In this document: positions 6,634 to 13,658 of the stretch, piece by piece | How positions within the stretch are numbered: position 1 is the first letter of the stretch | Layout: each line of letters starts with the position of its first letter | Source: an uncultured Clostridia bacterium | Lineage (GTDB): Bacteria; Bacillota; Clostridia; Christensenellales; Borkfalkiaceae | Length of the DNA stretch: 19,588 nucleotides | Reading direction: 5' to 3' | Assembly: GCA_934272745.1 (NCBI GenBank) | Contig: CAKQSI010000039.1 | Location: forward strand, 1 to 19,588 | Program-made: the position numbers and the translations under genes | Notes under the pieces: model-generated | Told to the model about the DNA's origin: nothing | Seen by the model: the letters and a program-made list of their open reading frames with translations, nothing else | The model's database searches: none

Positions 6634-6663
6634 TTGACGAACGGGTGGAAAAAGTATTATAAT
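6634..6663 (+). promoter_or_regulatory. SigA-type promoter for rpmE
   Basis: TTGACG (6634-6639), 18-nt spacer, TATAAT (6658-6663). The start near 6670 gives a leader of about 25 nt including GAGGTGAG before the rpmE ATG. Confidence 0.85.
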
Positions 6664-6695
6664 CTAAACACTTATTGAAAAAGAGGTGAGTACTG

Positions 6696-6899
6696 ATGAA
6701 ACCCGAGATCCATCCTGATTATCACGATGTAACGGTCGTTTGTGCGTGCGGAAATACGTTCACTACCGGTTCGACCAAAAAAGGCGATACCGTAAAGATC
6801 GATATCTGCAATAAGTGCCATCCTTATTTTACGGGAAAACAAAAACTCGTAGATGCGGGCGGACGCGTAGACAAGTTCAAAAAGCGTTACGGAATCTGA
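6696..6899 (+). CDS. rpmE: Large ribosomal subunit protein bL31 (zinc type)
   Basis: A 67-residue basic protein opening MKPEIHPDYHDV, typical of bL31. Cysteines at 16, 18, 38 and 41 (CAC and CNKC) form the zinc site of the C+ subtype, the version that is usually replaced under zinc starvation by a Cys-less paralogue. GAGGTGAG precedes the ATG. It heads the rpmE - yqhQ/prmC - prfA cluster, but an intrinsic terminator directly follows, so downstream genes get only read-through or have another promoter. Confidence 0.96.
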   Translation: MKPEIHPDYHDVTVVCACGNTFTTGSTKKGDTVKIDICNKCHPYFTGKQKLVDAGGRVDKFKKRYGI

Positions 6900-6905
6900 G
6901 AAATT

Positions 6906-6936
6906 CAGCCCTAAGAGCTTTCTTAGGGCTGTTTTT
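6906..6936 (+). terminator. rpmE intrinsic terminator
   Basis: CAGCCCTAAGA/TCTTAGGGCTG with a GCTT loop (stem of 11) followed by TTTTTATA. It lies 7 nt after the rpmE stop codon. Confidence 0.9.
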
Positions 6937-6943
6937 ATACTCA

Positions 6944-6975
6944 GAAAGCCCCTGAAAATGCGGGGCTTTTCTTCG
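6944..6975 (+). terminator. Second hairpin after rpmE
   Basis: AAAGCCCC (6945-6952) pairs with GGGGCTTT (6962-6969) around a 9-nt loop and is followed by TCTTCG. A tandem back-up terminator behind the main one; the T-tract is weak. Confidence 0.5.
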
Positions 6976-7048
6976 TTTACAATTAAATTTTGTCCGTTTT
7001 TTGCAACGGGCACGAACGGTCTTTTCTCTTTATGGAAAGTCTGTTCGT

Positions 7049-7115
7049 CGTTTTGTCAAAACGTAACCTTTTGCGGAGCGGAGGGTTTCGGATCTTCGAC
7101 AGGATTTCCGCAAAA
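7049..7115. promoter_or_regulatory. Palindrome and inverted repeat upstream of the YqhQ-PrmC fusion
   Basis: CGTTTTG-T-CAAAACG (7049-7063) is a 15-bp perfect palindrome of operator type. TTTTGCGGA (7069-7077) then pairs with TCCGCAAAA (7107-7115), ending just before the AAAAGGTG ribosome site. No clear promoter is visible in this leader. A repressor site or leader control of the downstream gene is possible. Confidence 0.4.
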
Positions 7116-7131
7116 CAGAAAAGGTGTTTTT

Positions 7132-8976
7132 ATGAAAAAGAAAAAACAAAAACGCGTTCGTTCGACCAGTATCGGCGGGCAGGCGGTGCTCGAAGGGGTG
7201 ATGATGCGGGGCAGAACCGCCGTCGCCACCGCGGTGCGCGATCAGGACGGCGTCATTCGTACGGAATCCTACCGCGTTACGCCGACCGACAAAAAGCCGC
7301 TCGTTTTCCGCATCCCGGTGCTGCGGGGTGCAATCAACTTTTTCGCTTCGCTCGTTACAGGGACGAAGATTCTGATGCGCTCCGCCGAAGTATACGGGGA
7401 GTCGGAGCCGACTAAGTTTGAAAAATGGCTGTCCAAAAAGTGCAAGATCGACGTTATGAGCGTGATTATGACGCTCAGTCTGATTCTGGGACTGGGACTG
7501 GCGCTCGGGCTGTTCGTTTTTCTGCCGCAACTTTTGTACGAAGTGGCGATCCGACCACTGTTTTTAAAGTGGTTCAACATCGAAAGTATCTGGGTGCAGA
7601 CCATTTCGGAAGGGATTCTGCGCATCCTGATTTTTATCGGATACATTCTCCTGACTTCTTTACTGAAAGATATCCGGCGTACTTACGGCTATCACGGAGC
7701 GGAACATAAGACCATTTCCTGTTACGAAAGCGGAAAAGAACTGACGGTGGAAAACGTCCGCGGCTGCACGCGCGTGCACGATCGCTGCGGCACGACCTTT
7801 ATGTTTTTCGTCATGATCGTCAGCATCATCGTCGTCGCCGTCGTCCGTTCGCTGATCGAACCCGTGCTTCCCACCGTCGGAACCAAAGGGTTTACGCTGA
7901 ATAAACTGTGGCAGTTTCTGATCCGCCTGTGCTGCATTCCGGTCACGGCGGGACTTTCGTACGAACTTTTAAAAGCGCTTGCAAAAACCAAAAGTCCGCT
8001 GGTTTACCCTTTAAAGGCGCCCGGTCTTTTGTTGCAGCGCCTGACCACGAAAGAACCGGACGACAGTATGATCGAAGTTGCGATCACGGCGTTTACGACC
8101 GTTTTGAAAATGGACGAAGACCCGTCGATTCCTTCCGTTCGTTTCGTCACCGCGCGAAAGTACGGGGAACTGCGGGCGGAACTTGCCGAAAAACTGGAAA
8201 AAGCCGACGCCTACGAGGAAGCCGATCTGGACTTTATGTTTGCTTCCGCAATGAAAACGGGGCGGGACGGCGTAAAAAATACCGATCCCGAAAAGCAACT
8301 TTCGCCCGCGATCGTGGAAAAAGTGACGGCGTACGTCAACGCCCGCGCGGCGGGCAAGCCCCTTTCATACGTTTTAGGTACGACCGATTTTTACGGGTAC
8401 GAACTGAAATCGGACGAACGCGCGCTGATCCCGCGCCCGGAAACCGAACTTCTCACCGAAAAAGCGCTTGCCGAACTGAAACCCGGCGATAAGGCGCTGG
8501 ACCTTTGCACCGGCAGCGGTTGCATCGCCTGCGTGCTTGCCAAAAAAGGCGGCGCGGTCGTCACCGCAAGCGACCTTTCGGAAGAGGCGCTGTCTTTGGC
8601 AAAAGAAAATTTTGCATTGCTATCGGTTCCGGTCACGGCGGTAAAATCCGACCTGTTTGAAAATATCGAGGGAAAATTCCGCGTCATCGTGTCGAATCCG
8701 CCCTATATTCCGCAAAAGGATATCGCGACTTTACAAAAAGAGGTGCGGGATTTCGAGCCGATAACGGCTTTGGACGGCGGGGAAGACGGGCTGGACTTTT
8801 ATAGAAGAATTGCGGCGGAAGCGCCCGCGTATCTCGAAGATGGCGGCGTGCTGCTTCTTGAGATCGGTATCGGTCAGGCGGAAGCGGTGAGGGAACTGCT
8901 GAAGGGTGCGTTCGACGTCACGGTGTATCCCGATTACGCCGGGATCGACCGCATGGTGAAGGCGGTGAAGAGATGA
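7132..8976 (+). CDS. prmC: Fusion of DUF1385 (YqhQ) membrane protein and PrmC release-factor glutamine methyltransferase
   Basis: One uninterrupted frame of 614 residues from ATG 7132 (AAAAGGTG upstream); the in-frame extension to 6958 runs into the terminator. Residues 1 to about 325 are DUF1385: SIGGQAVLEGVMMRG (13-27), TYGYHGAEHKTI (184-195), C-x-R-x-H-x-R-C-G-T-T (212-222), and membrane segments near 108-132, 162-179, 223-242 and 260-282. Residues about 343-614 are PrmC (HemK): N-terminal helical domain, IPRPETELL (433-441), SAM motif LDLCTGSGCIA (456-466) and catalytic NPPY (522-525). PrmC methylates the GGQ glutamine of release factors, and its substrate gene prfA overlaps the stop codon by 4 bp. 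DUF1385 has no settled function. In most relatives I know these are separate adjacent genes. Confidence 0.93.
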   Translation: MKKKKQKRVRSTSIGGQAVLEGVMMRGRTAVATAVRDQDGVIRTESYRVTPTDKKPLVFRIPVLRGAINFFASLVTGTKILMRSAEVYGESEPTKFEKWLSKKCKIDVMSVIMTLSLILGLGLALGLFVFLPQLLYEVAIRPLFLKWFNIESIWVQTISEGILRILIFIGYILLTSLLKDIRRTYGYHGAEHKTISCYESGKELTVENVRGCTRVHDRCGTTFMFFVMIVSIIVVAVVRSLIEPVLPTVGTKGFTLNKLWQFLIRLCCIPVTAGLSYELLKALAKTKSPLVYPLKAPGLLLQRLTTKEPDDSMIEVAITAFTTVLKMDEDPSIPSVRFVTARKYGELRAELAEKLEKADAYEEADLDFMFASAMKTGRDGVKNTDPEKQLSPAIVEKVTAYVNARAAGKPLSYVLGTTDFYGYELKSDERALIPRPETELLTEKALAELKPGDKALDLCTGSGCIACVLAKKGGAVVTASDLSEEALSLAKENFALLSVPVTAVKSDLFENIEGKFRVIVSNPPYIPQKDIATLQKEVRDFEPITALDGGEDGLDFYRRIAAEAPAYLEDGGVLLLEIGIGQAEAVRELLKGAFDVTVYPDYAGIDRMVKAVKR

Positions 8977-10055
8977 ACCTTTCCAAACTTGCCGCCGTCA
9001 AAAAACGGTACGACGACCTGACCGGAAAAATTTCCGACCCGGAAGTCATCAAAGACGCCGCCCTCTGGCAAAAACTGGTCAAGGAACGCGCCGAGGTGGA
9101 AGAGGTCGCTTTAGGTTACGAAGCCTACTTAAAAACGGCCGCCGAAAAGTCCGCCGCGGAAGAGGCGCTTTCGATAGAAGCCGACCCGGAAATGAAAGCG
9201 TTGCTCGGCGAGGAGATTTCCGAAATTTCCGCCCGGATGGAACGACAGGAAGAGAAACTGAAAGTGCTGCTTCTCCCCAAAGATCCGGACGACGACAAAA
9301 ACGTCATTATGGAGATCCGCGCGGGCGCGGGCGGGGACGAAGCCAGCCTGTTTGCTTACGACCTATATAAAATGTACCTGCGCTACGCCGAAAAAATGCG
9401 CTGGAAGACCGAGGACGTCGATCGCAGCGAAACCGAAGCCGGCGGGCTGAAAGAAGCAACGCTTCGCATTACCGGCAAAGGCGTTTACGCGCATCTGAAG
9501 TTTGAAAGCGGCGTTCACCGCGTGCAGCGGGTTCCGGAAACCGAAGCGCAGGGCAGAATTCATACTTCTACGGTCACGGTTGCCGTGCTGCCCGAAGTGG
9601 AAGACGTGCAGGTGGAAATCAACGACAAAGATCTGAAGATCGAAACCTACCGCAGCGGCGGCGCCGGCGGTCAGCACGTCAACAAAACCGAGTCCTGTAT
9701 CCGCATCACGCACCTGCCGACCGGCGTGGTTGTGACCTGTCAGGACGAGCGGTCGCAGATCAAAAACCGCGAAAAGGCGATGAAAGTGTTGAAAAGCCGC
9801 CTTTACGACCTTTATCGCAGCGAATACGATAAGGAATATTCCGAAAACCGCCGCAGTCAGGTGGGTACCGGCGACCGGTCGGAACGTATCCGCACCTACA
9901 ACTTTCCGCAAGGGAGGGTGACCGATCACCGCATCGGTTTGACCTTGTACTCACTGGAAAAATTCCTTGCGGGCGACACGCTTTCGGAAATGATCGAGGC
10001 ATTGCAGGTTGCCGATCGCAACGCACGGCTTGCCGCGGGCGCGGAAGAAGCGTAA
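8973..10055 (+). CDS. prfA: Peptide chain release factor 1
   Basis: RF1, which reads UAA and UAG and triggers peptidyl-tRNA hydrolysis. The 360 residues are full length. Codon-recognition motif P-E-T (188-190, in RVPETEAQGRIHTS), the PxT form that marks RF1 rather than the SPF form of RF2; catalytic GGQ (232-234, in SGGAGGQHVNKTES), whose Gln is the PrmC methylation target. The start codon overlaps the stop of the PrmC fusion (ATGA), so translation is coupled. A distinct RF2 must be encoded elsewhere, since several genes here end in TGA. Confidence 0.98.
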   Translation: MNLSKLAAVKKRYDDLTGKISDPEVIKDAALWQKLVKERAEVEEVALGYEAYLKTAAEKSAAEEALSIEADPEMKALLGEEISEISARMERQEEKLKVLLLPKDPDDDKNVIMEIRAGAGGDEASLFAYDLYKMYLRYAEKMRWKTEDVDRSETEAGGLKEATLRITGKGVYAHLKFESGVHRVQRVPETEAQGRIHTSTVTVAVLPEVEDVQVEINDKDLKIETYRSGGAGGQHVNKTESCIRITHLPTGVVVTCQDERSQIKNREKAMKVLKSRLYDLYRSEYDKEYSENRRSQVGTGDRSERIRTYNFPQGRVTDHRIGLTLYSLEKFLAGDTLSEMIEALQVADRNARLAAGAEEA

Positions 10056-10314
10056 GTCGTTTTTTAAAGGCGGAAGAGGCGGTAGCCAAAGCCGGTGAAA
10101 ACGATCTCTGGCAAGAGCCGGTGTAATCCCCGGCGGAAGGCAGCGTAAGGCGCCGGACAGCATGGCATAAGCCGCCTTATAAGAGAAAAGGCTTTATAAG
10201 AGAGAAAATGCGGCATAAGCCGCCTTACGAAAAAAACGGAAGAGGAATAACCCCTTCCTGAAAGAATATTGAAAAGAGAAAATTGAAAAAAGTTTTGAAG
10301 AGAGGTACTTGGTT
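10056..10314. other. Structured intergenic region before the aminotransferase
   Basis: 259 bases without a credible gene. It contains CCGGCG/CGCCGG (about 10130-10156), CTCT-GGCA-AGAG (about 10108-10119), repeated GCCGGTG words, and a direct repeat GGCATAAGCCGCCTTA (near 10164 and 10212). The word GGTGTAATCC recalls part of cobalamin riboswitches, but the rest of that consensus is missing. The last 60 bases are purine rich. No clear promoter is found. Confidence 0.4.
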
Positions 10315-11511
10315 ATGAAAGTAACGAAACGTGCGGCGGCAATTGCTCCGTCGCTGACGCTGGAAATCACGGCAAAAGCAAAAAAAATGAAGGAGGCGGG
10401 TATTTCCGTCGTCAGTTTCGGCGCGGGAGAGCCGGACTTTGCAACCCCTGCGCCCATCGTGCAGGCGGCGATCGACGCCCTGCACGCGGGGTTTACCAAA
10501 TATACCCCCGCAAGCGGCACGGACGATCTGAAAAAGGCGATCTCCGAAAAACTCCTGCGGGAAAACGGGTTAGACTATTCGCCTTCGCAGATCGTCGTTT
10601 CGAGCGGCGCCAAACATTCGCTGTTCAACGTGTTTCAGGCGGTTGTGGAAGTGGGGGACGAAGTGATTATGCCGTCGCCTTACTGGCTGACCTATCCCGA
10701 ACTGATCCGCCTTGCCGGCGGCACCCCCGTATTCGTTTCCACCAAAGCGGAAAACGACTTTAAGATTACGGCGGAAGAATTCGAAAACGCCGTCACGGCA
10801 AAAACCAAAGCCATCGTGCTGAATTCGCCCAACAACCCGACGGGCGCCGTATACGGCGAAGAGGAATTAAAACGTCTTGCGGAAGTCGCCGTGCGGCACG
10901 ATATCGTCGTCATTTCGGACGAAATTTACGAAAAACTGGTCTACCACGGCAAGAAACATATCTCCATCGCTTCGCTCGGTAAGGAAATCAAAGACCTTAC
11001 CGTCGTCGTCAACGGCGTCAGCAAGGCGTTTGCGATGACGGGGTGGCGGATCGGCTATCTTGCCGCGCCCGAAAACGTCGCCAAAGCCATTTCGGGCTTG
11101 CAGAGCCACGAAACCAGCAACCCCTGCTCCATTTCGCAGGCGGCTTCGGTCGCCGCGTTCCACAGCGACGACGGTTCGCTTGCAAAAATGCAGAAAGCCT
11201 TCGAGGAGCGCCGGGACTATATCGTTTCGCGCGCGGAAAGCATTCCCGGGCTTTCCTGTATCGAGCCGGACGGGGCGTTCTATCTCATGCTGAACGTTTC
11301 TTCCTGCTATGGTAAAAAATACAATGGGGAGGTACTGCAAGGCTCGGTATCGTTCTGCGACGCGCTGTTAAAAGCGGAAGCGGTCGCCGCGGTGCCGGGA
11401 ATTTCGTTCGGCGCGGACGATTATATCCGCCTTTCCTACGCTATTTCGATGGAAGACATCAAAGAGGGTATGGATCGCATCACGCGGTTTGTTGGGGAGG
11501 TTTCGGCATGA
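10315..11511 (+). CDS. aspB: Class I aminotransferase, aspartate aminotransferase type (subgroup Ib)
   Basis: PLP enzyme interconverting aspartate/2-oxoglutarate and oxaloacetate/glutamate. The ATG at 10315 is 8 nt after AGAGGT; a TTG at 10309 is too close to the ribosome site. The 398 residues are standard length. Motifs: N-terminal SFGAGEPDFATP (34-45), YTPASGTDDLK (63-73), SPNNPTG (171-177), SDEIY (201-205) and the PLP-lysine stretch VSKAFAMTGWRIGYLA (235-250, Lys237). Subgroup Ib also includes prephenate and aromatic-acid users, so the exact substrate is inferred. Its stop overlaps the start of the Re-citrate synthase-like gene (ATGA), tying oxaloacetate and 2-oxoglutarate use together. 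Confidence 0.9.
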   Translation: MKVTKRAAAIAPSLTLEITAKAKKMKEAGISVVSFGAGEPDFATPAPIVQAAIDALHAGFTKYTPASGTDDLKKAISEKLLRENGLDYSPSQIVVSSGAKHSLFNVFQAVVEVGDEVIMPSPYWLTYPELIRLAGGTPVFVSTKAENDFKITAEEFENAVTAKTKAIVLNSPNNPTGAVYGEEELKRLAEVAVRHDIVVISDEIYEKLVYHGKKHISIASLGKEIKDLTVVVNGVSKAFAMTGWRIGYLAAPENVAKAISGLQSHETSNPCSISQAASVAAFHSDDGSLAKMQKAFEERRDYIVSRAESIPGLSCIEPDGAFYLMLNVSSCYGKKYNGEVLQGSVSFCDALLKAEAVAAVPGISFGADDYIRLSYAISMEDIKEGMDRITRFVGEVSA

Positions 11512-12917
11512 AAAAATACGAAAAAACCCTGCATTTCAGCGAAACGACTAACCTTTTGGAGGAAGAAAACTATCATTACGCCCTGCAGGACGTTGCCGAA
11601 CCCGAACTTTTCCGTTCGGTTTTCAATTACGAAGAAGTACCGAAGACTTCGTTCAACCACCGGCACGTGCCTATGGATATGCCCAAAGAGATCTGGATCA
11701 CGGATACCACGTTCCGCGACGGGCAGCAGTCTACGTCCCCTTTCACGGTAGAACAGATCGTCCATATCTACAAGCTGTTGGCGCGCATGGGCGGACCCAA
11801 AGGCATTATTCGCCAGAGCGAATTTTTCCTGTATAGCGAAAAGGATCAAAAAGCGGCGCGCGCCTGTATGGATCTCGGCTTGCCTTTTCCCGAAGTTACC
11901 AGCTGGATCCGCGCCAACGAGCAGGATTTCCACCTTGTAAAGGAGATGAACGTAAAAGAGACCGGCATTCTGGTCAGTTGTTCGGACTATCACATCTTCA
12001 AAAAAATGCATATGACGCGCAAACAGGCGATGGATAAATATCTCGGCATCGTAAAAGCCGCGCTTTCCGCGGGGATCAGACCACGCTGCCATTTCGAAGA
12101 CATCACGCGGGCGGATTATTACGGCTTCGTGGTGCCGTTTGCCACCGAACTGATGAAGCTTTCGGAGGAAGCCGATATTCCCATCAAGATCCGCGCCTGC
12201 GACACTTTGGGCTACGGCGTCAGTTATCCGGGAACCGCGCTCCCGAGGAGCGTGCAGGGCATTATTTACGGTCTGCGCGAATATGCGGGGGTGCCGTCCG
12301 AGCAGCTGGAATGGCACGGGCATAACGACTTTTATAAAGTGGTCACCAACGCCGCCACCGCCTGGCTGTACGGCTGCAGCGCCGTCAACTGCGCATTGCT
12401 CGGCATCGGGGAGCGGACGGGGAACTGCCCGCTTGAGGCGATGGCGATCGAGTACGCTTCGCTCCGCGGTACGCAGGACGGAATGGATCTGACCGCAATC
12501 ACCGAAATCGCAGAATATTTCGAGCGCGAAATGCAGTACGCCGTTCCGCCCATGACGCCCTTTATCGGGCGCGCGTTCAACGCGACGAAAGCGGGTATTC
12601 ATGCAGACGGCATTTTGAAAGACGAAGAAATTTATAATATTTTCGACACCAAAAAACTGCTTAACCGTCCCATGCACGTTTCCATCAATCAGACGAGCGG
12701 TCTTGCGGGAATCGCGTTCTGGATCAACGATTTTTATTCCCTGCCGGAAGAAGAGCGCATCGGGAAAAACGACCCGTTGGTTGCAAAAGTCAAAGATTTG
12801 GTAGACGCGGAATACGCCGCCGGGCGCACCAGCGTGATGGGCGACGACGAGCTGGATAATATGGTTCGTCTGGTCGATAAAAAACGCCATAAACTGATGT
12901 ATATTCATATGCAGTGA
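11508..12917 (+). CDS. Re-citrate synthase-like DRE-TIM acyltransferase (LeuA/homocitrate synthase family)
   Basis: Condenses an acyl-CoA with a 2-oxo acid; by overall resemblance this is the clostridial Re-citrate synthase group (oxaloacetate + acetyl-CoA to citrate with opposite stereochemistry to GltA). The 469 residues include TDTTFRDGQQ (65-74, metal- and substrate-binding DRE-like motif), HFEDITRADYYGF (195-207) and the metal-binding HGHND (270-274), then GERTGN and AGIHADG. It lacks the C-terminal LeuA allosteric domain, arguing against isopropylmalate synthase. Homocitrate, citramalate or isopropylmalate synthase remain possible annotations. Coupling to the upstream aminotransferase fits a route from oxaloacetate through citrate and 2-oxoglutarate to glutamate. 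Confidence 0.78.
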   Translation: MKKYEKTLHFSETTNLLEEENYHYALQDVAEPELFRSVFNYEEVPKTSFNHRHVPMDMPKEIWITDTTFRDGQQSTSPFTVEQIVHIYKLLARMGGPKGIIRQSEFFLYSEKDQKAARACMDLGLPFPEVTSWIRANEQDFHLVKEMNVKETGILVSCSDYHIFKKMHMTRKQAMDKYLGIVKAALSAGIRPRCHFEDITRADYYGFVVPFATELMKLSEEADIPIKIRACDTLGYGVSYPGTALPRSVQGIIYGLREYAGVPSEQLEWHGHNDFYKVVTNAATAWLYGCSAVNCALLGIGERTGNCPLEAMAIEYASLRGTQDGMDLTAITEIAEYFEREMQYAVPPMTPFIGRAFNATKAGIHADGILKDEEIYNIFDTKKLLNRPMHVSINQTSGLAGIAFWINDFYSLPEEERIGKNDPLVAKVKDLVDAEYAAGRTSVMGDDELDNMVRLVDKKRHKLMYIHMQ

Positions 12918-12975
12918 CGCTTCTTTCCGCCTGCCGGGGAAGAGTCGGGCGCACGGAAAGAAAAAAAGACGGTTT

Positions 12976-13000
12976 TTCCGCAAAGTTTTTTGCGGAATTT
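12976..13000 (+). terminator. Probable terminator after the Re-citrate synthase gene
   Basis: TTCCGCAAA (12976-12984) pairs with TTTGCGGAA (12989-12997), loop GTTT, followed by a short TTT. It lies about 60 nt after the stop codon and just before a new promoter. The T-tract is short. Confidence 0.55.
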
Positions 13001-13012
13001 CGCCAAAAGTAC

Positions 13013-13041
13013 TTGAAAAAAAAGCGATTATCGGTTACAAT
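13013..13041 (+). promoter_or_regulatory. SigA-type promoter for the small P-loop protein
   Basis: TTGAAA (13013-13018), 17-nt spacer, TACAAT (13036-13041). The predicted start near 13048 gives a 23-nt leader with an AAAGGAGG ribosome site. Confidence 0.8.
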
Positions 13042-13070
13042 AGAACCACCATAAAGGAGGATTTCACACT

Positions 13071-13481
13071 ATGATTAAAACTATCTGCGGATTAAAAGGC
13101 TCCGGAAAGACCAAACGGATTATTGACGAAGCAAATCAGGACGTGACTACTGCATCCGGAAACGTCGTTTTTATTACGGATACCAAGCGCTATATGTTTG
13201 ATTTGGTGCACAAAATCCGGTTTATCGACACCAAGGATTACGCGATTTCCGGCGAAGACGAGTTGGTTAGTTTTATTAAAGGCATCGTTGCCGGAAACTC
13301 GGATACGCAATACGTCTTTATCGACGGCGCGGCGAGAATTACCGGCAAATCCATTGAAGAAATGGCCGGCTTCTATAAAGAACTGGAAACGATGAAGGGT
13401 GATTTCGACCTGAATTTCGTCGTCACCGTCAGCGCTGCGGAAAACGAACTGCCCGATTTCATTAAAAAATACGGCAAATAA
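13071..13481 (+). CDS. Small P-loop NTP-binding protein of unknown function
   Basis: 136 residues, start set by a near-perfect AAAGGAGG before the ATG. The Walker A motif GLKGSGKT is at 7-14, right after the first strand (IKTIC), and a Walker B-like strand YVFIDGA lies at 82-88. Between them, VVFITDTKRYMFDLV and a short helical region resemble a minimal nucleotide-binding fold; no transmembrane segment or DNA-binding motif is seen. It is far shorter than AAA+ or PilT proteins. It is transcribed from its own good promoter and followed by a hairpin at 13504, so it seems an independent, well-expressed unit. Function not recognised; nucleotide binding is a firm inference, catalysis is not. Confidence 0.8.
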   Translation: MIKTICGLKGSGKTKRIIDEANQDVTTASGNVVFITDTKRYMFDLVHKIRFIDTKDYAISGEDELVSFIKGIVAGNSDTQYVFIDGAARITGKSIEEMAGFYKELETMKGDFDLNFVVTVSAAENELPDFIKKYGK

Positions 13482-13503
13482 TTTTTTGGCTTAATACTTT
13501 TCG

Positions 13504-13561
13504 CGGAATCCGGATAAAATTCCGGATTCCGTGCGAACTTTACCGGATCGATCCGATCCGG
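13504..13561. other. Two adjacent hairpins between the P-loop gene and thrC
   Basis: CGGAATCCGGA/TCCGGATTCCG (13504-13514/13521-13531, loop TAAAAT) is a perfect 11-bp stem; CCGGATC/GATCCGG (13543-13549/13555-13561) follows. Neither has a real T-tract. They may protect the 3' end of the upstream message or lie in the thrC leader. I do not find T-box conserved motifs here. Confidence 0.6.
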
Positions 13562-13658
13562 AGGCGAGGATAGTGCGACGCCGCGGGTGCCGCACGTTTC
13601 TTGCCGGGGTATGAGAGAAAAGAAAGCGGAATACCGCAATCAATTTTGAGGAGAGAAT

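Noticed and set aside
9951..10163. 70-codon minus-strand frame at the prfA 3' end
   Set aside because: Mostly antisense to prfA and the structured gap; Pro/Arg/Leu-rich with no initiation signal.
10056..10314. Cobalamin riboswitch
   Set aside because: Only a GGTGTAATCC-like word matches; the conserved CCCGC-ACTGT and the AGTCAGGATACCTGCC-type box are missing.
11436..12983. 515-codon open frame on the minus strand opposite the Re-citrate synthase gene
   Set aside because: Antisense shadow caused by codon bias; the plus strand encodes a clear enzyme with catalytic motifs.
13482..13658. T-box riboswitch upstream of thrC
   Set aside because: Two strong hairpins and a GCGGGTGCCGC stretch were tempting, but the T-box sequence (GGTGG-ACCGCG type) and antiterminator layout are absent. 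The trpS leader lacks them too.
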